Below, one piece after another: positions 1 through 8,477 of a DNA stretch of 64,000 nucleotides. Location of the stretch: the NCBI RefSeq assembly GCF_013372145.1, contig NZ_CP053827.1, positions 62,001 to 126,000 of the forward strand, written 5' to 3'. The position numbers were made by a program, and so were the translations under genes. The stretch's first letter is position 1. Every line of letters starts with the position of its first letter. Under the pieces are notes generated by a model. The model was not told where the DNA came from, made no database searches, and was given only the letters and a program-made list of their open reading frames with translations. This stretch comes from Campylobacter hyointestinalis subsp. hyointestinalis. Its GTDB lineage: Bacteria > Campylobacterota > Campylobacteria > Campylobacterales > Campylobacteraceae.

Positions 1-2
1 CA

Positions 3-326
3 CAATTACCATTTTCAGAAAAAACTATGGATAAGGCTGGTTTGTCAGCTTTGCTTATGGTAAAAGATTTTGATGAAAGTCATAAATTTGAAATTTTGAA
101 TAAACTTATGTCAAATGCCGATCTTTCGGCAATAGTATGCTTGTCTTTAGATAGAGGATGCTCTACTAAAGAGATGGATCCAACCAAAACTAATAACGAT
201 AGATCCATGGTACTTAAAGCAATTTTTTATGCAAAATTAAGTAGGCTAAATAAGTTTTTTGGAACTGATGCTTATGAGATTAAGGGTAGTATATTTGATC
301 TAGAAAATTATAAAAAAATAGATTAA
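3..326 (+). CDS. Unknown protein, C-terminal part (5' end outside window)
   Basis: The frame is open from the left edge (codons start at base 3) to a TAA at 324-326, so this is probably the 3' end of a longer gene; an internal ATG at 27 would otherwise give 99 residues. The visible protein is soluble and charged, with no membrane segment and no motif I recognise. It lies upstream of a convergently oriented sugar transferase gene, so a role in surface polysaccharide synthesis is possible but only from position. Function unknown. Confidence 0.5.
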   Translation, partial: QLPFSEKTMDKAGLSALLMVKDFDESHKFEILNKLMSNADLSAIVCLSLDRGCSTKEMDPTKTNNDRSMVLKAIFYAKLSRLNKFFGTDAYEIKGSIFDLENYKKID

Positions 327-886
327 TTTTTTCTATTAATTAATCATAAATAAATTCTCATTAGAATACTATAAATAAGCTTTAAAAGAATCAATAATGA
401 AATACATAATATATTAACCATTAGCAAAATATGGAGGATTCAACCGACACCGATCCACTAAGGCTTGGCTCAACACCAACAAAATCAACTAACCAAAGCA
501 TTCTAGCGCTTCTTCTTAATGAAAATAAATTTTTTAAGCAAAATTTGCCTACATTTAGAAACGCTACAAAGTGATCTAGTCCATGGTTCAAACAAACTAA
601 TCCATTTGATGATACAAAGGTTTTTACAACACTTCGCAGATATTTAAGTTCGTTTCTATTATACCTCACAATCCGCAACTTCAGCAGTAGATCAAGGCGT
701 AACGATCTAAACGAATGCCTTAGCATAGGACCAAGTACTAGCAGAACGTCTTTTTTAAGGATGAGACTTAGAGGCTGTGAGATGGACGAGAAGTCAAATA
801 TCATCTTAGAAAATTTATTTGTCCTATCTGTGCCTATTTTGGATTCAAAATTAGTAAAGTAAGATTAAAAGTCGTTTTTAGACGGC
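327..886. other. 560-base stretch without a convincing gene
   Basis: Bases 327-420 are AT-rich and featureless. Bases 421-862 have lower AT content and are open on both strands. On the plus strand a frame from ATG 431 runs to TAA 860-862, interrupted only by a TGA at 572-574. On the minus strand 804-421 is open for 127 codons. Neither translation looks like a known family and neither has a good ribosome binding site. A decayed gene or an untranslated remnant is most likely. Confidence 0.4.
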
Positions 887-1822
887 TCAAATTCCCTTTT
901 TTCCTAGCACGACGACAATAGTCTTGTAGATGACTTTAAGTTCTAGCCAAATCGACCAGTGTTTGATGTAGTAGAGATCATACATTAGTTTTTGTTTTGC
1001 ATCATCAGTATTTGCGCCGTATGGGTACATGACTTGCGCCCAGCCTGTGATGCCAGGACGTACAAGGTGGCGTTCATTATAGTATGGAATGACTTGTTCA
1101 AATTTATCTGTCCATACTTTTCTCTCAGGTCTTGGACCAATTAGGTGCATATCTCCTTTAAATACATTTAATATTTGGGGTAATTCATCAATGCGAGTTT
1201 GTCTCATAATATTTCCCCATTTAAATATTCTATCATCATTTTTGCTTGCAAATTTAGCTCCATTAGCTTCGGCATCTAGTCTCATTGATCTAAATTTAAT
1301 ACAAAAGAATTCTTTATTATTTAAACCAACTCTAAGTTGTTTAAATATGCTAGCTCCAGGAGATTCATTTTTTATCTTATATCTAGCATATATCATTATT
1401 GGCCAAGAAAATGTAAAAAGTATAAAAATTCCAGCATAATCTACTATACGTTTCACATAATATTCAAATTTGTTAAACGGCTTGATTTTGCTTAAAAACG
1501 CAAGATCGCTATTATCATCAGGGATGTAGCATTTATAGAGATATTTCTCCATAAAATCTTCGATAGTTATGATCTTTAAAGGCTTTTTTCTTTTTTGAAA
1601 TTGTAAAGTCGTTAGATATTTTATTATATTGCTACCAACAGTTGCAGTCGTATTTAAAACCAAAGTGTCAAAATACTCTTCTCCTGCTATGCTTTGTAGC
1701 TCTTCTAGAACCTCATCTTCTGATCTGTTGCGATACCTTACTATGTTGATAGTTTTAAATTTTTTACCTAGTTTTCTAAGTTCTTCATCCGTAAATTTGT
1801 ATTTTCTACCAAGTACTATCAA
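887..1822 (-). CDS. Polyprenyl-phosphate sugar-1-phosphate transferase (bacterial sugar transferase family)
   Basis: This enzyme would transfer a sugar 1-phosphate to undecaprenyl phosphate at the inner membrane, the first step of a surface glycan. In 311 residues there is an N-terminal soluble domain (about 1-115), a single membrane segment (about 127-147) and the catalytic domain, with KFRSMR (176-181), the RIDELPQ block containing Asp212-Glu213, and GPRPE (229-233). Full WbaP-type enzymes have four or five N-terminal helices, which are absent here, so the protein is between the long WbaP and short PglC forms. The start is TTG with GAGG seven bases upstream. The sugar specificity cannot be read from the sequence. 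It is transcribed alone, away from nrdD. Confidence 0.85.
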   Translation of the reverse strand: MIVLGRKYKFTDEELRKLGKKFKTINIVRYRNRSEDEVLEELQSIAGEEYFDTLVLNTTATVGSNIIKYLTTLQFQKRKKPLKIITIEDFMEKYLYKCYIPDDNSDLAFLSKIKPFNKFEYYVKRIVDYAGIFILFTFSWPIMIYARYKIKNESPGASIFKQLRVGLNNKEFFCIKFRSMRLDAEANGAKFASKNDDRIFKWGNIMRQTRIDELPQILNVFKGDMHLIGPRPERKVWTDKFEQVIPYYNERHLVRPGITGWAQVMYPYGANTDDAKQKLMYDLYYIKHWSIWLELKVIYKTIVVVLGKKGI

Positions 1823-2159
1823 AACTATACCTCAATTTTTGTTTAAATTTAAGTATAACAAAAACAATGTTAAACAAAAATATAATTTAAATTTTATAGC
1901 CCTATCGCTATGAGAATGTGAGTAGAAATTATATAAATAATTTAATTATATGATTTAAGTTTTTATTAAATAATATTTATAAATTCATCCTTAGGATTAT
2001 GATTTTACCATTAAATTTGATAGCATAAATCTTAAAATATAACTACAAATTTATTTTTAATTGATATTAGATATCATTAGTAACATTTTTGTAATTGTAT
2101 TTCTTAAGCTTTGTAAAACTTCAAAAGAGATATAATTCCAGACCACAAAAGGATTAAAT
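1823..2159. other. 337-base divergent intergenic region
   Basis: A very AT-rich spacer between the divergently transcribed sugar transferase and nrdD. Apart from the nrdD -10 element near its right end I see no coding potential, no long inverted repeat and no RNA gene. Confidence 0.5.
2131..2136 (+). promoter_or_regulatory. Likely -10 element of nrdD promoter
   Basis: A perfect TATAAT lies 23 bases before the nrdD start codon, followed by AAAAGGA as ribosome binding site. No clear -35 box is seen, as is usual for epsilonproteobacterial sigma-70 promoters. The leader would be only about 15-20 bases. Confidence 0.55.
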
Positions 2160-4229
2160 TTGAAGATAATTAAACGTGATGGAAGTTTGCAAGATTACGA
2201 GAGCTATAAGATAGAAAGCGCGATAACAAAAGCTTATGAAAGTGTAAATAAAGAGCCGAATTTAGAGCTTATAAAATGTGTAACATCTTGTGTTAAAGAT
2301 AAAATGAGCGTCGAAGAAATACAAGATATCATAGAAAAAGCACTCTTTGATAGTGGCGATTTTAGCGTGATGCGAAGCTTTATGCTTTATAGACATACTC
2401 ATACTATGCAGCGTGGCGGAGAGCTTGATGAGCGCACAACTTATATAAACTCGACTCAAACCATAGAAGAGTATATCGGAAAATCTGATTGGCGTATTAT
2501 GGCAAACTCAAATACGAGCTATTCAAATGCTGGACTTATAAACAACACAGCTGGAAAAGTCATCGCAAACTATTGGCTAGACGCTGTTTATAATGATCAT
2601 GAGGGCGCAGCTCATAGAAATGGCGATTATCACATACACGACCTTGATTGTTTGACTGGATACTGCGCTGGTTGGAGTCTTAGAGCTTTGCTAAATGAAG
2701 GATTTAATGGTGTAAGAGGAAGAGTCGAGAGTAGGGCGCCAAATCATTTTAGAGAAGCTTTATATCAAATGGCGAATTTTCTAGGGATTTTACAAAGCGA
2801 ATGGGCAGGAGCGCAAGCATTTAGCAGTTTTGACACATATCTTGCACCTTATGTTTTTAAAGATAAACTTAGCGATAAAGAGATCAAAAAAGCTCTTACT
2901 AGCTTTATATTTAACTTAAACGTTCCTGCTCGTTGGGGTCAAAGTCCATTTACGAACGTTACCATCGATATTGTTCCTCCAAGTGATTTAAAAGGACAAA
3001 TTCCTACTAAAAACGACATTCATTTATTTGCAAATTTAAGCGATGAAGAGTTGGAAGCTGAGTGTAAAAAACGTGGTCGTTCAAATCTGAAAGATATGAC
3101 TTACGGTGATTTTAAACCCGAAATGGATAGGATAAATATCGCTTTTTACGAGATACTCACGCAGGGTGATAAGTGTTCTCAGCCATTTACGTTTCCTATA
3201 CCGACTGTAAATATCACCGAAGATTTTGACTGGGATAGTAAGGTCGCTACTAAGCTCTTTGAAAATACCGCTAAAATGGGCTCTAGCTATTTTCAAAATT
3301 TCATCGGATCTCAATACGTGAAAGATGAGTTTGGCAACCGCATTCCAAATGAAAAAGCCTATAAACCAGGCGCTGTTCGTTCTATGTGCTGTAGGCTGCA
3401 GCTTGACTTACGTGAGCTTTTAAAGCGCGGCGGAGGGCTTTTTGGAAGTGCCGAGATGACAGGAAGCATCGGCGTAGTGACGATAAACCTAGCGAGGCTT
3501 GGATATCTTTTTAAAAATGACAAAAAAGCTCTTTATGCAAGACTTGATGAGCTTTTAGAACTAGCAAAAAGCACACTTGAAAAGAAGCGCAAATTTATAA
3601 ATGAGATGTATGAAAGAGGTCTTTATCCATACACCGCACGGTATCTTAAAACGTTCAATAACCATTTTAGCACTATCGGAATAAATGGTGCAAACGAGAT
3701 GATACGAAATTTTACGAATGATAAGGAAAATATAACTACTAAATTTGGCATAGAGTTTGCAAAAGAGCTTATAGAGTATCTAAGAGCTAAGATGATAGAG
3801 TTTCAAGGAGCTACTGGAAATTTATATAACCTTGAGGCAACTCCGGCTGAGGGAACGACTTATCGCTTTGCTAAAGAAGATAAAAAACGCTACCCAGACA
3901 TTATCCAAGCGGGATTTGATGAAAAAGTCTATTATACGAACTCGACTCAGCTTCCAGCAAATTTCAGCAACGATCCGTTTCATAGTTTAAATTTGCAAGA
4001 TGAGCTTCAAAGCAGCTACACGGGCGGAACGGTTTTTCACTTGTATATGAATGAAAGACTAAGTAGCGTCTCGGCTTGCAAAAAACTTGTAAAAAATATA
4101 GTAGAAAACTATAAGCTTCCATATATCACGATAACCCCTGTATTTAGTGTATGTCCAAAACACGGATATATCGCAGGTGAGCATGAGTATTGTCCAAAAT
4201 GTGATGAGGAGATTTTGAGTTTAGCTTGA
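2160..4229 (+). CDS. nrdD: Anaerobic (class III) ribonucleoside-triphosphate reductase, main body without glycyl-radical domain
   Basis: NrdD makes deoxynucleotides without oxygen, using a glycyl radical created by NrdG. The 689 residues hold an N-terminal ATP-cone (about 1-90, allosteric control) and the ten-stranded barrel with family landmarks such as PFTFPIPTVNI, the RSMCCRL cysteines and the GGGLFGSAEMTGSIG loop. Near the end is a Cys-rich zinc-type knuckle (Cys665, His668, Cys678, Cys681). The protein then stops at EEILSLA. The C-terminal loop that carries the radical glycine in ordinary NrdD is missing; it is encoded separately at 5817-5978. The start is TTG with AAAAGGA seven bases upstream (2147-2153). 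No frameshift is apparent near the stop, and nothing resembling the missing loop follows directly. Confidence 0.93.
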   Translation: MKIIKRDGSLQDYESYKIESAITKAYESVNKEPNLELIKCVTSCVKDKMSVEEIQDIIEKALFDSGDFSVMRSFMLYRHTHTMQRGGELDERTTYINSTQTIEEYIGKSDWRIMANSNTSYSNAGLINNTAGKVIANYWLDAVYNDHEGAAHRNGDYHIHDLDCLTGYCAGWSLRALLNEGFNGVRGRVESRAPNHFREALYQMANFLGILQSEWAGAQAFSSFDTYLAPYVFKDKLSDKEIKKALTSFIFNLNVPARWGQSPFTNVTIDIVPPSDLKGQIPTKNDIHLFANLSDEELEAECKKRGRSNLKDMTYGDFKPEMDRINIAFYEILTQGDKCSQPFTFPIPTVNITEDFDWDSKVATKLFENTAKMGSSYFQNFIGSQYVKDEFGNRIPNEKAYKPGAVRSMCCRLQLDLRELLKRGGGLFGSAEMTGSIGVVTINLARLGYLFKNDKKALYARLDELLELAKSTLEKKRKFINEMYERGLYPYTARYLKTFNNHFSTIGINGANEMIRNFTNDKENITTKFGIEFAKELIEYLRAKMIEFQGATGNLYNLEATPAEGTTYRFAKEDKKRYPDIIQAGFDEKVYYTNSTQLPANFSNDPFHSLNLQDELQSSYTGGTVFHLYMNERLSSVSACKKLVKNIVENYKLPYITITPVFSVCPKHGYIAGEHEYCPKCDEEILSLA

Positions 4230-4441
4230 CTTATCTTTTTGGTGCTTTTTATAGAGATAAATCATTGCCCTAGCGCTTTAGTGCGTTTGGGTGATCAGGG
4301 TTTAGGTGTAAAACTCACCCTAAAATACGTTTTCGAGCTAGATCTGCTTTTAATGCGTTGCAAAAGCGTTTTTAAATTTAAATTATCAAATTTAAGCCCT
4401 TTTTTGATAAAATCGCCAGAAAATTTAAAGGTAAAATGTAT
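4230..4441 (+). other. Spacer between nrdD and nadV
   Basis: About 210 bases. An imperfect inverted repeat (TTTAGGTG then CACCCTAAA, around 4303-4323) could fold in RNA but has no following T-run, so it is a weak terminator candidate. A 68-codon open frame here has no family resemblance and overlaps the nadV start; I treat it as chance. Confidence 0.3.
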
Positions 4442-5806
4442 ATGAATTTGATCTTAAATACGGATAGCTACAAAATTTCGCACTATCTTCAGTACCCAAA
4501 AGACGTGAATTACGTAAGTTCTTACATAGAATCTCGCGGCGGTAGGTGGAATAGGGTGCTATTTTACGGCTTACAAATGTTTTTGATGGAGTATCTAATC
4601 AAAAAAATCACATATGAAGATATAGAAGAAGCAAAGGATTTTATAAAGGCTCACGGACTTTCGTTTAATGAAGATGGTTGGCGATACATCGTAGATGAGC
4701 ACGGCGGCGCACTTCCGCTCGAGATAGAAGCGGTAAAAGAAGGCAGTATAGTACAAACTGATAATGTGTTATTGCAGATACGAAATACTGATCCAAAACT
4801 TCCTTGGCTAGTAGGTTACCTTGAGACGGCTATTTTAAGGGCTATTTGGTATCCAGTTGCCGTGGCTACGAATAGTTATTTCTGCAAGCAAAATATTTTG
4901 CAGTTTTTAAATGAGACTGGAACTCCTGAGCTTATCGACTTTTGTTTGCATGATTTTGGTGCGCGCGGCGTGAGTAGCTTTGAGAGTGCTGGAATTGGTG
5001 GAAGCGCTCATATGGTAAATTTCAAAGGTTCTGATACAATTACAGGTGCTGTATTTGCAAAAAAATACTATGACGCTGATATGGCGGCATTTAGTATCCC
5101 AGCAAGTGAGCATAGTACGATGACTACTTGGGGGAAAGAGCGTGAAAATGAAGCTTATAAAAATATGGTGGATAAATTTAGTAGTGGAATTTTTGCTTGT
5201 GTGATAGATAGCTACGATACGTTAAATGCGATAGATCTTTGGGGAAGATTATTTGATGAAGTAAAAGCTAAGGGCGGTCGCGTCGTACTTCGCCCAGACA
5301 GTGGAAATCCAGTAACAATGGCTAGCGAGTGTTTAGAAAAGATGATGGATATAGCAGGGTTTAGCGTAAATCAAAAGGGTTATCGCGTACTTCCAAATCA
5401 CGTTAGGCTGATTTATGGAGATGGTATAAACCCGCAAAGTTTAGTCGATATTTTAAACGAGCTAAAACTTAGAAAGATAAGTGCGGATAATATCGTTTTT
5501 GGTATGGGCGGGGCGCTTTTGCAACACCTTAACCGTGATACTCTTAGATTTGCTATGAAAGCAAATGCGGTATCAAAAGACGGTGAGCATTGGATAGATG
5601 TGAAAAAAGATCCTATAACAGATCCTTCAAAACGCTCAAAATCCGGACGTCTTGCACTAGTAAGAAAAGGAAATTTGTTTAAAACAGTGCGATTAAATGA
5701 GCTAAAAAAAGAAGAAAATAAGCTCAAACCAGTTTTTAAAGATGGCAAGATCCTAAGTAAAGTAAGCTTTGATGATATCAGAGCTAGGGTTAAGGAATTT
5801 GATTAA
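4442..5806 (+). CDS. nadV: Nicotinamide phosphoribosyltransferase (NAMPT/NadV)
   Basis: This cytoplasmic enzyme joins nicotinamide to PRPP to give NMN, a one-step NAD salvage route that bypasses nicotinamidase. Family signatures are easy to read: TDSYKISHYLQYP near the N-terminus, ESRGG, FYGLQ, HDFGARGVSS, GSAHMVNFKGSD, PASEHSTMTTWG, CVIDSYD, RPDSGNP and the late GDGI. At about 455 residues it is close to the family norm. Two ATGs compete (4436 and 4442); AAAGG at 4427-4431 is better spaced for 4442. The gene sits between the nrdD body and the separate NrdD glycyl domain, whose ribosome binding site overlaps the nadV stop, so the downstream genes are probably co-transcribed with it. NadV genes are often scattered by horizontal transfer, including on phages, but base composition here does not stand out. 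Confidence 0.93.
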   Translation: MNLILNTDSYKISHYLQYPKDVNYVSSYIESRGGRWNRVLFYGLQMFLMEYLIKKITYEDIEEAKDFIKAHGLSFNEDGWRYIVDEHGGALPLEIEAVKEGSIVQTDNVLLQIRNTDPKLPWLVGYLETAILRAIWYPVAVATNSYFCKQNILQFLNETGTPELIDFCLHDFGARGVSSFESAGIGGSAHMVNFKGSDTITGAVFAKKYYDADMAAFSIPASEHSTMTTWGKERENEAYKNMVDKFSSGIFACVIDSYDTLNAIDLWGRLFDEVKAKGGRVVLRPDSGNPVTMASECLEKMMDIAGFSVNQKGYRVLPNHVRLIYGDGINPQSLVDILNELKLRKISADNIVFGMGGALLQHLNRDTLRFAMKANAVSKDGEHWIDVKKDPITDPSKRSKSGRLALVRKGNLFKTVRLNELKKEENKLKPVFKDGKILSKVSFDDIRARVKEFD

Positions 5807-5816
5807 AGGAGAAGAT

Positions 5817-5978
5817 ATGAAAAAAGAAGAGCTACTAACAAAATTTAAAGACAAACGTACAAAATGCGTGGTTTATACCAGAGTTATGGGTTATCACAGA
5901 CCAGTTGAGAGTTTTAATCTTGGCAAACAAGGTGAGCATAAAGAGAGAGTCAAGTTTTTAGAACCTACTAAATGCTAG
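5817..5978 (+). CDS. Separate glycyl-radical domain of anaerobic ribonucleotide reductase (53 residues)
   Basis: This small protein corresponds to the C-terminal loop that normally ends NrdD. It carries YTRVMGYHRPV, with Gly25 at the radical position, then FNLGKQGEHKERVKFL, the basic tail that matches the end of family members. The first 16 residues are charged and have no counterpart that I recognise. The start ATG at 5817 has an excellent AGGAGA (5808-5813) that overlaps the nadV TAA, so it is translated as its own product. Its stop overlaps the nrdG start by seven bases (5972-5978), which implies translational coupling to the activase that would act on this glycine. I infer that it docks on the 689-residue NrdD body to rebuild the active site, in the way that GrcA/YfiD substitutes for the damaged end of pyruvate formate-lyase. 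Confidence 0.85.
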   Translation: MKKEELLTKFKDKRTKCVVYTRVMGYHRPVESFNLGKQGEHKERVKFLEPTKC

Positions 5979-6643
5979 ACAAATTTATCTACGATATCAC
6001 GCCTTTTAGCGTTATTGATTATCCTGATGAGCTAGCTTGCTTGGTGTGGTTTGCAAAGTGCAATATGCGCTGCGTTTATTGCTACAACAAAGATATAGTT
6101 TTGGGCGAGGGCAAGTTCGATATGCATTATCTAAGCGAGTTTTTAAATTCACGCCAAAACCTTTTAAGTGCGGTAGTTTTAAGCGGTGGGGAATGCACTA
6201 AAAGTTTGCATTTTAGTGATGTTTTGAAGCTCGCTAAAGATCTTGGATATAAAACCAAAGTCGATACGAATGGAAGCAATCCTGAGATTATAGAAGAAAA
6301 TTTGAGTTTGATCGATTTTATATCGCTTGATTTTAAAGCTCCAAAGGCTAAATTTGAAACGATCACCGCGTCAAATTTATATGATAAATTTATAAAAACA
6401 CTTCAAATTTTACTAAAAAACAGAGCTAAATTTGAGTGTAGAACGACTATCCACGCAGATATACTAAACGAAAATGATATCAGCGATATGGCAAAAGTTT
6501 TAGAGCAAAACGGATATCGCCAAGCTTACTATCTACAAAACTTTTTTGAAGCTCTAAATTTAGGAAATTTACAAAAACCAAAAGCTAAATTTGATCCAAA
6601 TTTGATAAACTCAAATTTAAGCATTGTGCTTAGAAATTTTTGA
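5972..6643 (+). CDS. nrdG: Anaerobic ribonucleotide reductase activating protein (radical SAM)
   Basis: NrdG uses S-adenosylmethionine and a [4Fe-4S] cluster to abstract hydrogen from the NrdD glycine. The cluster motif is CNMRCVYC (Cys30, Cys34, Cys37), preceded by the SVIDYPDELACLVWF strand typical of the family, and VLSGGECT provides the glycine-rich SAM contact. At 223 residues it is somewhat longer than E. coli NrdG (about 154) and nearer the longer 'NrdG2' activases. The start ATG lies inside the last codons of the glycyl-domain gene, in another frame, so the two are coupled. The annotation is strong from motif plus neighbours. Confidence 0.92.
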   Translation: MLDKFIYDITPFSVIDYPDELACLVWFAKCNMRCVYCYNKDIVLGEGKFDMHYLSEFLNSRQNLLSAVVLSGGECTKSLHFSDVLKLAKDLGYKTKVDTNGSNPEIIEENLSLIDFISLDFKAPKAKFETITASNLYDKFIKTLQILLKNRAKFECRTTIHADILNENDISDMAKVLEQNGYRQAYYLQNFFEALNLGNLQKPKAKFDPNLINSNLSIVLRNF

Positions 6644-6769
6644 TTTTATCTGATTTAAGTTTTAAATTTTTTGAATTTATATTATTTTAGCTGATAATTT
6701 TGTCGTAAAATTTAAATTTATAAAGAAATTTAAAAAGTTAAATTTGCAAAATAAATTCATACAAAAAGC

Positions 6770-6804
6770 AAATTTTTATGGCTAAATTAAAGCCATAAAA
6801 ATTT
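6770..6804. terminator. Bidirectional hairpin terminator between nrdG and pseudopilin gene
   Basis: A perfect 14-base inverted repeat (AAATTTTTATGGCT with its complement, 6770-6783 and 6791-6804) around a seven-base loop. The A and T runs at its ends place T-rich RNA after the stem for both directions. It overlaps the stop codon of the pseudopilin gene. Confidence 0.7.
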
Positions 6805-7291
6805 ATTTCTTATCGTTATTCGTCTCGTTAAAAAGTCTATTTCCGCCAAGTTTTATGCCGTTTGTCATCCACTCTTTTACTGTTGGATGAGCGTGGAGAG
6901 TGGTGCAAAGATTAGATGCATCTTGTGATTTTTGAATTTTTAAAGCTTCATTTTCATACGTCATGATAAAACACTGATTAAGCCAAGGATATTGATCGTT
7001 TATCTTTTGAAGAGCTTTAATATCTTTTAGCGTAGGATCGCCTACGATTACTGACATTATGGCAACAAAATTATCAGTAGTGCCAGATGTTTTGGCTAAT
7101 TCTGCTGATAATTCAGGATTTGAGACGTATGAAGCTGCGATTTTATCAAATATATTTTTCATTTCGACCACTATTTTTGCCACGTCAGCGTCTGTTTTTG
7201 TAGCGGCTAGTTTTGGCACAGCAAGACTTGCTAAAATACCGAGTATAACGATAACAAAGACAAGCTCTATCATAGTAAAAGCTTTTTTCAT
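6803..7291 (-). CDS. Type IV pilin-like / type II secretion pseudopilin
   Basis: The N-terminus MKKAFTMIELVFVIVILG is a class III (prepilin) signal: cleavage would fall after Ala4, before Phe5, with Glu9 at the +5 position, followed by a roughly 20-residue hydrophobic helix. The 158-residue mature part has two cysteines (in NQCFIM and NLCTTL) that could form the C-terminal disulfide loop of minor pilins. Campylobacters use such pseudopilins in natural transformation (the Cts system), which is the most likely role, but no Cts neighbour is present. It stands alone, minus strand, with a perfect terminator at its stop. Confidence 0.8.
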   Translation of the reverse strand: MKKAFTMIELVFVIVILGILASLAVPKLAATKTDADVAKIVVEMKNIFDKIAASYVSNPELSAELAKTSGTTDNFVAIMSVIVGDPTLKDIKALQKINDQYPWLNQCFIMTYENEALKIQKSQDASNLCTTLHAHPTVKEWMTNGIKLGGNRLFNETNNDKK

Positions 7292-7413
7292 AATGAGATC
7301 TCCTTGATCTATCTAGCGAAAGTTTAATAAATAAAAATAAATATATTATAAATTTAATTTAAAAAAAGTAGTTTTTTAAATTAAATTTAGTTTCATAGTA
7401 TTTTAAAACTTAT

Positions 7414-7428
7414 TTAGATAAAATCTAA
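7414..7428 (+). promoter_or_regulatory. Palindrome upstream of nrdB
   Basis: TTAGAT-AAA-ATCTAA, a perfect six-base inverted repeat 24 bases before the nrdB start. It overlaps the AT-rich stretch where a -10 element would be expected (GATAAAAT). It does not look like an NrdR box. It could be an operator or simply a symmetric promoter. Confidence 0.35.
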
Positions 7429-7451
7429 TCTACTTTAAAATTTGAAAGACT

Positions 7452-8477
7452 ATGATGAATAGAAAAAAAATTTATAATCCAAGCTCAAATGAGACTTTAA
7501 ATGATAGAAAAGTATTTGGTGGAAATCCTCACGGAATTCTAAATTTCACAAAAGCAAAATACACGTGGGCGCTAAAACTTTGGGATCTTATGGAGGCAAA
7601 TACGTGGTTTCCAAAAGAGGTTGATACCACTGATGATGTGCGTGATTATGCCTTTAATCTCACAACTGCTGAAAAGCGTATGTATGATCTAGTGTGGAGT
7701 CAGCTTATTTCTATGGATAGCTTTCAGACAAACAACCTAGCTGATAATATAAATCCTTATATCACAGCACCTGAGATAAATGCGGTTTTAGCTCGTCAAG
7801 CTTATGAAGAGGCAAACCACTCAAAAAGCTACGCCGTAATGGTAGAAGCGATCTGTGATAATACAGATCTAATCTATGAAATGGAAAAGCACGATGAGGT
7901 TTTAAGGCGTAAAAATGATTATATCTCAAGCGTGTATGAAGAGCTCGCTGGCGAAGTTACCGATGAGAAACTACTTCTTGCTATGGTGGCAAATCAAATT
8001 TTAGAGGGCGTCTATTTTTACAGTGGATTTACGGCGATTTACGCACTAGCACGTGCTGGAAAAATGCTAGGAAGCGCTCAGATGATACGCTTTATTCAAA
8101 GAGATGAGATAACTCACTTGCTTTTGTTTCAAAATATGATAAACTCAGTTCGCAAAGAGCGTCCAGATCTATTTACAAGCGAAGTAGAAACTAAAATTTA
8201 TGAGATGTTTCAAAAGGCTGGAGATCTTGAGATAGAGTGGGGAAAATACATCACAGGAAATCAGATAATGGGATTTACTGATGATATTATAGAGGAGTAT
8301 ATCCACTACCTTGTCGATGATAGGCTCACTTCTATCGGGCTTAAAAAGCTTTATAATGCAAAACATCCGATAAAATGGGTCGATGATTTTGCTAAATTTA
8401 ATGATCAAAAAAGCAACTTTTTTGAAAGCAAAGTTACGAATTATAGTAAAGGAAGCCTTACTTTTGATGATTTCTGA
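7452..8477 (+). CDS. nrdB: Class I ribonucleoside-diphosphate reductase, beta subunit
   Basis: NrdB houses the di-metal/tyrosyl radical that starts catalysis in the oxygen-dependent reductase. Over 341 residues the ferritin-like fold shows the metal-ligand segments: the DSFQ helix, RQAYEEANHSKSY (Glu and His ligands) and RDEITHLLLFQ. Two adjacent ATGs (7452, 7455) can start it, and the upstream GAAAG is a weak ribosome binding site. The alpha subunit gene nrdA is not in this window, so the two subunits are not in one operon here. Its last 11 bases overlap the next gene. With nrdDG a few kb upstream, the cell has both aerobic and anaerobic routes. Confidence 0.93.
   Translation: MMNRKKIYNPSSNETLNDRKVFGGNPHGILNFTKAKYTWALKLWDLMEANTWFPKEVDTTDDVRDYAFNLTTAEKRMYDLVWSQLISMDSFQTNNLADNINPYITAPEINAVLARQAYEEANHSKSYAVMVEAICDNTDLIYEMEKHDEVLRRKNDYISSVYEELAGEVTDEKLLLAMVANQILEGVYFYSGFTAIYALARAGKMLGSAQMIRFIQRDEITHLLLFQNMINSVRKERPDLFTSEVETKIYEMFQKAGDLEIEWGKYITGNQIMGFTDDIIEEYIHYLVDDRLTSIGLKKLYNAKHPIKWVDDFAKFNDQKSNFFESKVTNYSKGSLTFDDF

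Noticed and set aside
4239-4445. 68-codon frame between nrdD and nadV
   Set aside because: No ribosome binding site or family resemblance, and it overlaps the nadV start.
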